NCBI GenBank assembly: GCA_033816765.1
Contig: CM066290.1
Span: 1,736,001 to 1,800,000, forward strand
DNA length: 64,000 nt
Reading direction: 5' to 3'
Source: Nothopassalora personata
Taxonomy: Eukaryota > Ascomycota > Dothideomycetes > Mycosphaerellales > Mycosphaerellaceae
Part shown: positions 1-10,524 of the stretch, in pieces
Numbering within the stretch: the first letter of the stretch is position 1
Layout of the letters: the number at the start of each line of letters is the position of its first letter
The notes under the pieces: generated by a model
What the model saw: the letters and a program-made list of their open reading frames with translations, nothing else
Told to the model about the DNA's origin: nothing
Databases searched by the model: none
Made by a program: the position numbers and the translations under genes

Positions 1-389
1 GGTGTCGGGATGTTGCTAGCACTGAGCATGAGCTTGCCGTCAACATTGCTCATGTGCTTCCCAATCGCCTCCATCACGCTGCCCTTCTCGTCTTCCACGC
101 TCCGCACCCAGTCCGTCTTGCCCGTGGCGACAAGGAGGTGCCTGTTCCAGCCTTTGATGCCGCCATAAAGCCGGTCGTCTTCCTCGATGCTGAACTTCTT
201 CGGGTATGAAATGCTGCAGCTCGCGCAGTCGTGGAGGCAGTCGTCGCCGTCTACCTCGGGTTTCGTCCGGGGAAAGAGCGCGTCGATGCCTTTGGCCGTC
301 TTGAAGCCATCTCCGCGATCTTTGACTTCGTCGTTGGCCGGCGCGCCAAATATCCCTTGGAACATGGCCTTTGGCTTGAATCTACCCAT
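1..389 (-). CDS. Apd1/Aim32-like sucrase/ferredoxin-like protein, N-terminal part
   Basis: The first 129 codons of a minus-strand gene that runs off the left edge; ATG at 387-389 followed by MGRFKPKAMFQGIFG. Visible motifs are a Cys cluster (CLHDCASCS, about residues 50-58) and the block LYGGIKGWNRHLLVATGKTDW. This block is typical of the fungal sucrase/ferredoxin-like family (Apd1, Aim32), thioredoxin-fold [2Fe-2S] proteins whose cluster ligands lie in the C-terminal half, which is outside the window. I cannot tell cytosolic Apd1 from mitochondrial Aim32 with this fragment; no obvious presequence is seen. No intron appears in the visible part. Confidence 0.75.
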   Translation of the reverse strand, partial: MGRFKPKAMFQGIFGAPANDEVKDRGDGFKTAKGIDALFPRTKPEVDGDDCLHDCASCSISYPKKFSIEEDDRLYGGIKGWNRHLLVATGKTDWVRSVEDEKGSVMEAIGKHMSNVDGKLMLSASNIPT

Positions 390-1220
390 GATGCGGCCGA
401 GCTCGAGGCTTGACGAGAATCAGTTGATCTGATAACCGGACGTCTGCGCGTCGCCTTCTCCGTCGGAAGTTGTGGGCAGGCAAGCAGGGTTGACAGGGCG
501 AGTCGGTATGATCGGAATTAGCGCGAATTGCTCTTGTAAACAGCAAAGGTCAGCATCGTATGTACTGGCGGTAGCAGTGAGAATATATCTGCCTTGATGT
601 TGTTACTCGGCTCCGACCGTGCGAATGCAGTAAGAGCAAGCTCGGAGAACGGAATTACGCTCGCCGAGATGCTCTTGTGACAGACACCTCAGGCCAACGG
701 CTTAGTGCATTCGAAGCAGGGTAGGTTATAACATTCGCTGCGAGAATCGATCGATTATCGCACGCATTCTCACGCGCGATCCAATCTGTATAGCGGGACT
801 TGCGATCGTTACTCGCACACCATGGGTGGTAACAACCGACGTCGGTATTTCGTATTACGGCTCGTCTAGGTAGCGATATAGCTGTCTTCGGGTACCGCCG
901 GGGATATTTGGGCATATCTACGCCTAGGATAAATTGCCTTAGGCTAATATCGGCCTTTATACCATCTCTCTAAGGGTGACTCGACGATCGGTCAACCTCT
1001 CATCGTGGGTCGCTCTGTCCGAGCAGCAACCGTACGACCCTGGCACGCGATTTCCTAGCATCGCTACATCAGCAACAGTCACAGCTGTTATATCAATGGA
1101 CGCAAGTCGGAGCGGTAGGTGGGCTTAGAAGTCATTCAACAATTCTAGTTGCGACCTCACCTGTTTCCTGAGCGACTTACTTCCAGGCAAATGGGAATCA
1201 ACGGATGAGGCGCATACAGC
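390..1220. other. Intergenic, shared upstream region
   Basis: Lies between the divergent Apd1/Aim32-like gene and the OB-fold-like gene, so it should hold both promoters. About 740-1010 is richer in TA and CG steps than its surroundings and may be an old, weakly RIP-mutated relic, but no element can be named. The small minus-strand frame at 655-915 has no protein-like character. Confidence 0.5.
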
Positions 1221-2312
1221 ATGACCTCCCAACCCACACAGATCATATTCCTCACCGGAGCACCAGCTGCCAACGACTTGCGCTGGAACGAGCTCAACCT
1301 CACGGCATACTTTGGCGCCCAGTTTCGACGATATCTGGGCGACTGCATTGAGGAAGACAGTACCACACAGATCGCCACAACACCAGCATCCCATCCATCG
1401 GCCAAGTGGCGTGCCGTCCCAATGCCCGAAAACGCGGCAAAGCAGCCAAGCGACAGAGCAGAAGGCACACAGTCGTTATCCTTCGGCAAAGCCTTCCACG
1501 AAGACGGCGACGATCTCGACCACAAACGTTTCCTTGAGCATTCTTTGGCGGCACTGCAGAGTCTGGAGTCTTCGGAGATTGAAGCGCCTGAGGGCACGTA
1601 CCTCGACGACACCACCACTATGAGGTTGGGCTCTTTTGGCGGCACACTTGCATCAGAGCTGTCGTTACAGGAAAGCGACGACTCTATGGTCACTGCCTCT
1701 TCGGAACAAGTCGGACCGCAGGTGACTGTGTTCGAAGGTCCACTCACTGATCTGACGCGTATACCAAACGCGCAACATCTTCGAGCGATACAACCCCAGA
1801 CAATGACTGTCAACGTCCTTGCTTCGGTTATCGTGGTCAAGCCGCCTCGCACCGTACGCTTACGGCGCCGTGACGCAGAGATGGACATCATCGAGGTGAT
1901 ATTCGGCGACGAAACCAAAGCGAATTTCACCATCAGCTTCTGGCTGACCCCTGCCGACAGTCAAGCGACACGTACATCAACCCAAGGCAGTCTGCGGGAG
2001 GCAGTCTCCGGACTGCGGTCTGGCGATGTTGTGATAGCGACACACATCGCCTTGACCGAATTCAACGGCAACGTCTATGGCAACAGTCTGAGCAGACGCA
2101 TCACGAGGAATAACACTACTGTAATGAAGCTGTCAGGTTCAGTTACCGGACTTTCGTCGCCGGCCGCTAGGAAAGTGAGTCGCGTGCGCAACTGGTCTAG
2201 ACAATTTGTTGGCGGAACGAAACGTAGATCGTCGCCGGAGTCCTCACCCCGCAGACTCACGAAACCCCGCACTCAGCTGAGCCTGCCTGCGGACACACAA
2301 CCGTATGGATGA
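1221..2312 (+). CDS. Hypothetical protein with OB-fold-like domain
   Basis: Single-exon frame of 363 codons starting at an ATG. Residues 1-60 form a conserved-looking block (QIIFLTGAPAANDLRWNELN). The middle is acidic and low in structure. Residues about 195-300 look like an OB-fold: a beta-rich stretch beginning MTVNVLASVIVVKPPRTV, a symmetric acidic strand, then LRSGDVVIATHIALTEFNG and VYGNSLSRR. Patterns such as this occur in fungal nucleic-acid-binding OB-fold hypotheticals, so single-stranded DNA binding is a reasonable guess. The C-terminus is basic and Ser/Arg/Pro-rich. No close family name can be given. Reading frame, length and composition are good; function is inference. Confidence 0.65.
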   Translation: MTSQPTQIIFLTGAPAANDLRWNELNLTAYFGAQFRRYLGDCIEEDSTTQIATTPASHPSAKWRAVPMPENAAKQPSDRAEGTQSLSFGKAFHEDGDDLDHKRFLEHSLAALQSLESSEIEAPEGTYLDDTTTMRLGSFGGTLASELSLQESDDSMVTASSEQVGPQVTVFEGPLTDLTRIPNAQHLRAIQPQTMTVNVLASVIVVKPPRTVRLRRRDAEMDIIEVIFGDETKANFTISFWLTPADSQATRTSTQGSLREAVSGLRSGDVVIATHIALTEFNGNVYGNSLSRRITRNNTTVMKLSGSVTGLSSPAARKVSRVRNWSRQFVGGTKRRSSPESSPRRLTKPRTQLSLPADTQPYG

Positions 2313-2939
2313 AAGGACTCCACCACAGGGGTTCGCAGGGTACACTGACAGGGTCGACAGCGCGGTCGACAGACGTGCTTCCTATTTTTTGCTCACATAC
2401 TACACCACGGCGACGACAGGCTACGAGGATAGGATTACCTAAAGCGCTACGCAATTGCCTATTAGCTAGTCTTTGTTTCGTAGCGATATGTGCTCGTGGA
2501 GAGTGTATACAGCTGATCCTAACCTAAGCGTGCAGGAAAGATTTACAGGTATGATGTCAAGTTCGGACAAGGATCGAACCGCCCGATAGTCACCTTGATA
2601 CGAAGAATATGTCAGACTGATGACCTTGTCCGACTGGACTCCACTTCGGTGTAGAGACCTGCTCCGAGCCGACTGCGGTTCATCTCGATTTTTCCTTACA
2701 TGCTGCAGCGCGAGATACACAGCATTCTACGGAGACAATCGGTCGACGCAGCACTTCGAGAAGGCTGAAGATACGGACTGTAAGTACTACAAGGATGCGG
2801 TTGCTAGACGTGTTGCTCTACCTGTGGCATTGATGCTCTCACGTCCGAAAATGCGTGTGATTGCTCAGCATCATCACGATTCTGTGGGTTCATGCATGTG
2901 CCGGAGGCGGACTCATGAACAGAAACCGTGTCTGCGGGA
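2313..2939. other. Intergenic
   Basis: No convincing coding frame; several overlapping short frames on both strands lack protein-like composition. It should contain the 3' end of the preceding gene and the promoter of the following one. Confidence 0.4.
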
Positions 2940-3782
2940 ATGCCACCACATGTGTCGTCAATGCATCGACGCAGCGTTGTGGTTGCGCTGACAGACGGAA
3001 CAGTTGACATGAATGTTCACGGCAACCAAGAGCCAGCCTGGTCCAGGTACAGACAGCCAGCATACATCAGGGCTCTGCCCCAGGAAGTGAGGTACCAGAT
3101 TCTCGAATACAGCCTCTATAGTACTGTTGGAAAGGGTCATGAAGTTATTGACGGTACCTGGTTGACTTCGATGCTGGACGACCCATACTTTTCCAAAGAT
3201 AGCCTGGATGAATTTCGACTTGAACACCTGCGTCATCCAGGTCTGCAGGTCCTCTTTACACGCATCGAGGATCTGATTAGCTTGGCCGCGACACTAAGGA
3301 GATGTCACGGCAAGGACACGGTCCCAGCCTGTCTTCGGTATATCATCCTCGATCTTTCGACCAGCTACACTGAGCTCCGCTCGCCGCAGAGTGAACACAT
3401 CAGCCATGCTTTGAAGTCCCTCCTGACAGTGCTACCATATCTCAAGAAGCCTGTGATTCGTGTCCATTTGCGATTCTTGGATTACCTGGCAACGGCAGCT
3501 TTTGAGGACTTTCTCTATTACCGTATCTACGAGAAGAATGCTATACCATCGCTGGAAAGTTTGGAGTTTGAGATCACTGCAGGCCAGCTGCAGGCCACCC
3601 TGGAGCAGCAAGATCAAGGTGCGCGAAAGCACCATACACATCATTGGGCCAGGATCACGAGATTTCCTGATGCTTATGGACGGGTCATCCAGGATGCTGT
3701 ATGTCAGAATCCGTCCGCCAAGTACCGAAGTAGAAGAGGACATCACCGAGTACGTCTGCGGAAGATGGAGCACCCGGGTTGA
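2940..3782 (+). CDS. Hypothetical protein with F-box-like N-terminus
   Basis: Frame of about 280 codons. ATG choices are 2940 and 3009; the second places the conserved block closer to the N-terminus and may be right. The motif IRALPQEVRYQILEYSL resembles the short F-box-like helix pair found at the start of many Dothideomycete hypotheticals ('LP-E-R--I--Y'). The rest has Leu-rich segments (LRYIILDLSTSYTELRSP, LKSLLTVLPYLKKPVIRV) as usual for such proteins, whose partners are not known. The last 40 residues (His/Arg-rich, up to the stop at 3780-3782) may be read-through of an unrecognised intron. Confidence 0.5.
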   Translation: MPPHVSSMHRRSVVVALTDGTVDMNVHGNQEPAWSRYRQPAYIRALPQEVRYQILEYSLYSTVGKGHEVIDGTWLTSMLDDPYFSKDSLDEFRLEHLRHPGLQVLFTRIEDLISLAATLRRCHGKDTVPACLRYIILDLSTSYTELRSPQSEHISHALKSLLTVLPYLKKPVIRVHLRFLDYLATAAFEDFLYYRIYEKNAIPSLESLEFEITAGQLQATLEQQDQGARKHHTHHWARITRFPDAYGRVIQDAVCQNPSAKYRSRRGHHRVRLRKMEHPG

Positions 3783-5685
3783 AAAAAAAACGTATCGGCA
3801 GATTCCTGGACATTGGTTGATATAGAGCGAGGTCGTGAGCCATTCTTTTCGCGGTTGTCTGCAGGTGTGAGAAAGCCGATGAGAAAGCCAATATCGAAAG
3901 AGCCTCTTTGCGCATCTACATGTCCGTATGTTCTACCTGAGTTCAATGGATGGAGCAGACCAGATCGCCGCGCGGTTGGACCTTTCCACAAGAGACGCTG
4001 AAGGAGCTCGCAGCAAGCACATCTTGTTCGCAATGCACAGCTCATGAAGCAGCAAACATAGCTTGGAGACGCGTGGCTCATCGCCTCGATCTTCGACCTC
4101 TCCGACCAGCTTCGGCTATCAATTGTGAAGCGCTACCGTTGCAGGGCTGGACGAAGATGATGCGCGCTATATAAGGCTGGCACAGTCTGGAATCAGGTAT
4201 TGAAGTAGGCTCTATGCGCCGGCAATCGATGGTCAAGAGCTTGCTAGGACCATTCGAGAAGTTGCTCGACTGTCAACGTCCCCTAGATTATCTCCGTCAG
4301 TTTCCACGATCTGTGCTTGGTCCGGCTCAACGCTGGCTAGAATGCGATCGATGGTGCCGCCCCTTGTGCTGGCGCTGATGCCAAGGCAGCCAGCCAATAT
4401 TGGCGAGATATACAACACTGCTGCCGCCTGACTTGCGTGGAAAGCACCTAACCATCCAACGCGACTCGACAAACAGCGCGAGCAAATGCAGCAACCAACA
4501 ACAGCACCGATCCACCAGCAATCATGCAGTTGACCCACCACCGCCCTCGCAGATCTCCCCAGCTTCCGCAGCTGCCATTAGCACCAGCTGTGGAGATTAG
4601 AGCTACGTCGAGGTGACTGCCAAAGCATGCCAGAGCCCAATCGTCAGCGAATGCGATGCTCTTATGCCGGATTTGGCTGGTGACCAGGACTTGGGCCAGT
4701 CTCTACCGAGAGCGGCACCATCACGGCTCTGGGCACAAGTGAGTGGAACCTCGATGTCGTGCAAGGAGTCTCGAAGAAGGGTGGTGGACGCTGATCGCAC
4801 AATGCAGCTGCTTTCTACGCCGTCGCAGAGGCCGACGGTGCCATGCGGTACTAGAGCGGGCAGCAGTTCGATCAATGTCGACCTTTGCAAATCTATGTAG
4901 CCTTGTTGGTCATGTAGTTGATGTTGCATCGAGATAGCTTTCGGTGCTACCTGTCGCAATCGGATCGTTGTCACAAATGGGGGGGGGGCGGCATTGTAAC
5001 AAATTTGTCACAAATGGGGGGGCATTTGTTCGGACTTCGTAGTCGCGTTGTAAGCCTTTACCGTCAAACGGGATAATCAGACAACGAGACATGCCCTTAT
5101 AGCGTGGGGGTGCAAGGGCCATGCGCCGCGTTAACATGTCTAAAATGTGTATCAATCTTCTTGAAGCCATGCCGAGCAGCGGAGGTGGGCCACTCAAACG
5201 GAAATAACCAAGGGCTTCGGCATGATCCGAGTCTTCAGGCCGGCTGGGCGAAGCAATGTGGAGAATCTTGAAAAGCAAACCGCGGAGGTTGGCAAAAATT
5301 GTGTGACCAGTCAAGACATCACTCATTGCATCGCGGTCCTAATCTATCGTCCTGTCGTTCCTCAATTCTTCCCACCCGCTCTCATTCATGCCCTCCAGCC
5401 TGCACAAAAAGATGCAAGCTCCCAGCACTTGAAAGCCGGCCGAAGTAACACCGAGAAATGCTGTCAGGTGGTATAATGCTATTTCCTCAACCAATGCCTA
5501 CAACGAAACCAAGAAAGGACCAGCTCATGGAGGTCCTGCCAACCGAGTCAGGTCATTGCGCCATGCCGTATGCATCATGTCGTCATTTGCTGTGTCGCCC
5601 TTTTTAGTCGATATTGTTGTTGTGCTGGTAAAGACCGTATTAGGTAAGTGTCTCTGTTGTGTATCGAAGCTGTGAAAAGTGTCTG
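3783..5685. other. Long intergenic stretch
   Basis: About 1.9 kb with no convincing gene. It holds two copies of GTCACAAATGGGGGGG at 4970-4988 and 5007-5022. Short open frames on both strands overlap each other and look like chance. Confidence 0.4.
4970..5022. repeat. Short direct repeat with poly-G
   Basis: The 16-mer GTCACAAATGGGGGGG occurs twice, 37 bp apart, with G runs of different length (10 and 7). Slippage or a small local duplication is likely. Confidence 0.8.
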
Positions 5686-6822
5686 TCAATAGCCGGTGAC
5701 CTGGATCGGTGGGTGTTGAGGGCGGCTGAGTGTCGTGGGCAAGAAGCGGCTGAAGATGTTGGTCTTCTGCTTCTTCGCGGGATGCTGATCGGTGCGCTCA
5801 AGTGGCAAGGCGTGAGCGTGCAGCGGCGCTTTGTGAAGCACTCGTGGCACGTTGACAACACAGGGCGCGTTATGGCTGGCGTAATGCTGGATATGTGCAG
5901 GCTCTTCGCACATGGGCTGGGCGTTTGCAGAGTAAACGCTGGCTGGTGAAAGCGACGTTGCAAAAGATTCTGCAGACGAGGTCGATGCTGCCGACCGGCT
6001 TCGGGTCGGAGGCGACAGCGATGGTGTTCTCGATGGAGCTCGCGACGATGATATGGACGACTTGGCGTAGTACATTGGTTGCTGATAGGTGTATTGTCCC
6101 ATTGATCGAGGAGACTCGCAGTATCCGGGAGCTTCCATAGCCGCGCGGCGTTGTTGCTCAGCAGCCAAGGCGCGTTGTCGCTGTTCGATGGAAGCCATCT
6201 CGTCACGCAGTCTCTGCTTCTCAGCTTGGCGTTGCTGCCACGATCTGATAGGAGCAAGGAATGGCTCGAGGTGCAAGTAAAGATCGTCTTCAGTGACACG
6301 AAGTTCCCAGTCAAGCAAGCTCAGAAGCTGCTTCTCCATGAGATTCACTTCCGTGAGGCTGAACCCGAAGTTTTCGTAGCCGCGAACAGCAGTATAACGT
6401 GCCCAGTGCTTGTTCTTGGGCGAGGAGTCATTAAGGTTCTTTGCCGAGAGGACGAGACAAGCCAAGAAGATCCTGTGCTGAGTGCATCGCATGCCCTTAG
6501 CGACTGCTGGCAGACGTGCTTGTAATCTGCCGAGGTAGACGAGCGTTGTCATCAGAGTAGGCACCTGGACGTGCGATCGCTCCACCAGTGTTGTGATGAA
6601 AGCCTCGAGGGAAGGCAGTGCAGGCTCGAATGCCGACTGTTGAGGTGGCGTTGTTGGTGGCGTTGGAGGCAGGTTCTTGTTGAGTGGTTGCTGGCCTTCG
6701 CATCTGATGACTTGAGCAGCCTTGTGAGCGAGGAACCTGATCATGTCTGTTGACACAGGCAGGAAGATGAAGTGGTCCAGAGCAGCAGCATTCTGTGCTG
6801 GGGTAGGTGTTATGTAGGCCAT
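5686..6822 (-). CDS. Pho85-type (Pcl1/2-like) cyclin
   Basis: 378 residues in one exon. The frame is open further upstream, but the ATG at 6820-6822 ([20 protein letters not shown]) starts a sequence typical of the family and is preferred over the upstream GTG/CTG possibilities. The cyclin box spans about residues 70-190: [38 protein letters not shown] and [20 protein letters not shown] are the standard Pcl signatures. A Gln/Arg coiled stretch and a Ser/Pro-rich low-complexity tail follow. Such cyclins bind the CDK Pho85 and act in G1 progression, polarity or nutrient signalling. The upstream side is a long region with a poly-G tract. Confidence 0.85.
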   Translation of the reverse strand: MAYITPTPAQNAAALDHFIFLPVSTDMIRFLAHKAAQVIRCEGQQPLNKNLPPTPPTTPPQQSAFEPALPSLEAFITTLVERSHVQVPTLMTTLVYLGRLQARLPAVAKGMRCTQHRIFLACLVLSAKNLNDSSPKNKHWARYTAVRGYENFGFSLTEVNLMEKQLLSLLDWELRVTEDDLYLHLEPFLAPIRSWQQRQAEKQRLRDEMASIEQRQRALAAEQQRRAAMEAPGYCESPRSMGQYTYQQPMYYAKSSISSSRAPSRTPSLSPPTRSRSAASTSSAESFATSLSPASVYSANAQPMCEEPAHIQHYASHNAPCVVNVPRVLHKAPLHAHALPLERTDQHPAKKQKTNIFSRFLPTTLSRPQHPPIQVTGY

Positions 6823-9800
6823 GTCGATGAGATGGATTGGTCGAGGTGGTTGTTGCAGTGTCGATAGATGTCGGTGGCAAGACTCGAGAGTAAGAAGAGT
6901 CTTATATATGCTGGAGCAAAACACCTTCCTATTGACTGTCGTAACAATAGCAAGATACTTCTGGAGAATAATGTCTAGGTGAAGTGTCCACAATAGGCAG
7001 GTCCGTCGAAACGTCGAGGTCGTATTGCTCAACAATGGGGACAATAGTAATTAGGAGGACTTTCGAGCTGCTGCCTGAACAAGTTCGCGAAGGTCCAAGA
7101 TTATTAGTCTCCCGCTGTCACTCGATCTAGGGGAGGTGGGATCTTGTAAAATCGTCTCGTGGCTGTCAAATGACGGTGTGAGTATGTTCGCTGCCGGGGT
7201 ATCGCCTTTGGGTTTCGGGAAACTGGCGGGTGAGCAGCGAAGCTTGCAAAAGATGGTCTTGATTAAGTCGGTGACTTTCCGGCCAGCGGATGAGTGCAAC
7301 TGAATGGAGCGAGATCCGCGTCGTGAATGGTCGCAGTGCAGTACAGAAGGTGGTACTGCTGGGCGCACAGAGGCGTTGATGGCTGTGATGGACGGCGGGC
7401 GAGAGGTTAGGTGCAGATGCGCGCTGTTTCCTGCAGGCCGGGGGGGGGGGGGGGTGGGGGGGAGGAGGAGGGCAAAAGAATGAGAGGAGAGGCTGTGTGG
7501 TGGTGTAGTTATTAATGGTCCGGGACGGTACCGATGTCGAATGTGATATCAAACACGCTGGGAGGAGGTAGGCGGCGGCGGGAGTCGGGCATACTTATTC
7601 GTGATGGGGCACCGGCCCTGGGAGGCAAGGCATAGCGCGCGCCTGCAGGAGGTTCTCGCAGCATATGGCATGGCTCGCTGTAGTGTGTGGAGAAGCCGAT
7701 CGCGTGCCTGATTGGCCGGCTGCCCCATCGCGCCTGCCCGCGATGTTCAAGCGGGCCAGGGTCTGCTGCGCCCAAGCGGTTCTACTGGCCGTCGTCGAGC
7801 GTTTCATCTTCTTGCGTGCACTGCGCTTAGCAGCCCACTTGAGCTGGTGTTTCGACCCAAGAGGATAGGCTCCGCCGACAGCCATAGACGCTTGCAGCGC
7901 TGCACCCTGCAGCGGTGGATAATGGAGTCGCGGCACGCTTGAGAATGGCGCAGTCCAGCGCGTCGCTATGCTGGCTGGCGGTGAAATGCCTGCGCTGCAA
8001 GGACGACGGCACGTCCCAAGGAACGACAAACGAAAGACTTGCCAGTGATCTGCTGCATATCTGTGGCTCTTTGTGCGCACTATCTGACTCGCTTCGTCAC
8101 CCACGCTAGCGGTGGCGCATGGAATACGATATAGCACAAACTCTCGCGTATCAGATAGAGTCGGCGGCATGAAGCGTAGGTAGTGCAGCATCACTCCCTT
8201 GGGTTCCAGAAATGAACGTGGAGCCCAATCTCTGTGTTGTCGCGGGCCAGCGCTGGATGTTGCGAACGTGTATCCACCTGGTTGATGATGCCCACCCATC
8301 TTGAGCGTGCGAATGGGTGGCGGACACGCAAAGCGCTGCGTGTAGCCCAGCCATGCGCCATCCACAATCCGACCTTGGACATACCAGCAGAACGAAGGTC
8401 GAACACCATCCAGTCCAGTGCAGATTTGCACTTTCTGGCGGCAAACACTGTCGGCGAAAGTTATAGACATGGATAATAAGAGGTTGAGAGGTGCAGGAGA
8501 TCGTCGTTGCTGTGGCGGTGCGCGCAACTTCCGGCAGGTGCAGCGGTCGACAGTGAAGCTTTCTTCTCGAACTTCTCCGTGAGACCAATCGCACCTCCTG
8601 CATGGCGCCTGAGATGAGACAGACATCTTCGCATAATACCCGCGTGCAAGCCACCGCGACGCAACACACACGTTATAGGTCGGCTTGCTACCCCGTGAGC
8701 AACCTTACTCCCTGGAGCCGTACAACTACCACCTCACCGCCGTGGATCATTCGCTGCCGGAGCTGTGGCCAACATGAAGCTACGGAACTTTCAGACTTGC
8801 ATGATCCAACGGCATTCTTTCCCTCGTTACCTAGATTGCAAATGTCGGCCGGTAGCACTGAAATTGATACCTTGCTCCACCCCAAGATCCACGCACTCTG
8901 GAGCCAGAGACGTGAGTCTGGTTGCCATCTCGTGAAAACCACCATTCCAACCCTTGGCCCAAAGCTTCTGTCAAACCCATCTACCTCGGGCTTTGACTTG
9001 CACAAGGACTGCAGACTCCCTCAGTCAGCACAGCTCCGTTACTATCTATGGCCAGAGCGAATCGCTGCAGCGGAGATCTGATGTTCTGCTACCAGACTCT
9101 CTGCCGCTTCGTTACGAGTAGTAGTTCTAGCCGCCCGTCGGAACGTTTGGCCAGCTTGAAACATATTACTTGCAAGTCTTGTTACACCACTGCTGCTGCA
9201 TATCAACGACCTCAATGGCGGTTTCCGGCTAATCTTCGACACGTTCTATAAATGCAGCCGCCATAATTGCTTCAAGTCGATGCTCGATGCGGGCCGAACA
9301 GGGCCACTGCGGCATTGAATGCAGGACAAATGCTCTTCGCTCATTCCCGCTGTGGTAAGCATAAGGCAGATCGTGCTCCTCATACTCACTGCGCTCGCAG
9401 GGCACTTCTTCACGCATGATGCTGGACTGTGATTCTTTCTGCCCGCGTCCGTGTCAACGTGGGATGACTGGATTGTGTCTTAACGCCAGAGAAGAAGATC
9501 TTCGGTCCTCATAGCATCAAACATTGAGACTCGCCGAGCTACAGCCACATCAACGAGGCAGAGTCCAGAGCTGACCTCGAAATCTCTCCCAAGCACTCGC
9601 CGCCTACCGGCAAGCCCATCGACGGATCGTCATGGTCTGCGCGCCGTCAAGTGTTTCAACTTGGGCTGAAACACGAAAGCACCTGGCAGTCGTTCTTACC
9701 CTTCAGACCATGCAGGGCAGCACGAGTCGTGACTGAGTGACCACTGATGAGAGGCCTACCCAACGAAGTCCCGTGGTATCTAGAACGAACGATGCTGTTT

Positions 9801-10524
9801 GTCACGTAGTACTGCAAAGCAGAATAATGTATAACCCCCTGCAAGATCTTGTGGCCACGCCACGCGGGCATGTCCTGTCTCGTAGCCGTTAGAGTTGCCG
9901 ATATATAAACTTTCGAGCTCGCAAATATATGTATGCTTATGCAGCTACTTATACAATACCTGTCCTACTCAGCATTTTGCGATAGCGCTAGGATAAGCAA
10001 TGATCTTGCGATGTACAGTAGTCGACATAAATCCCTGGTTACGAAGAAATAGACTCTTCGTGTTATAAAATTTGTGCGAAGAAGTATTGAGCGTTCTAGC
10101 GCATGCGCTAGAATAGTGCCCCCAATTGGCTGAAACCGAAACTCGATTGCACGTCGCTGCAAATCAACGTCTCACAGGTATTGCCGTCCATCTGACCGTC
10201 ATGCTGGAGGCTGATGCAGACAGACGGTGAAGGTAAGACATACCGAGCATACATATGATGTCCTTCGGTCGACGGACCATTCACTTTGCGCCATTCTCCA
10301 ACCCGATTCGCAGGAAGGTTATGAGTTGCTTCCGCGTACCAGCATCATCCCCCTGAGCACGAAGTAACAACCCAAAGAGTGTTTGCGCACATGTTTACGT
10401 GCAAAATTCTGTTGTTTACACCACCACAACGATTTGCAAAGCCACATAATGTCCCGAGCTAGACGGTCAAGGTCACTTTGACGATTCCAGGGAATGCGAC
10501 CGTCTATGCTAATCAGATTCGACC
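6823..10524. other. Long stretch without a supported gene
   Basis: 3.7 kb between the cyclin and the HET gene. The longest frame (minus, about 7595-8626 from its first ATG) has no recognisable motif and Cys/Trp/Arg-rich composition; I treat it as chance, as with the plus frame 8602-9081. The cyclin promoter and leader should lie in 6823-7550. Confidence 0.4.
7440..7471. repeat. Poly-G / GGA tract
   Basis: Fifteen G residues, one T, seven G, then GGA repeats, about 620 bp upstream of the cyclin start. On the cyclin's strand it is a C-rich tract. Confidence 0.9.

Noticed and set aside
655..915. Minus-strand frame of 86 codons
   Set aside because: Unusual composition in a TA/CG-rich patch; more likely degraded non-coding sequence.
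7595..8671. Long minus-strand frame of 358 codons
   Set aside because: Begins at GTG, has no motif, and its composition (Cys, Trp, Arg, His rich) matches an accidental frame; overlapping frames on the other strand are equally open.
8602..9081. Plus-strand frame of 159 codons
   Set aside because: No recognisable domain and no splice or promoter support.
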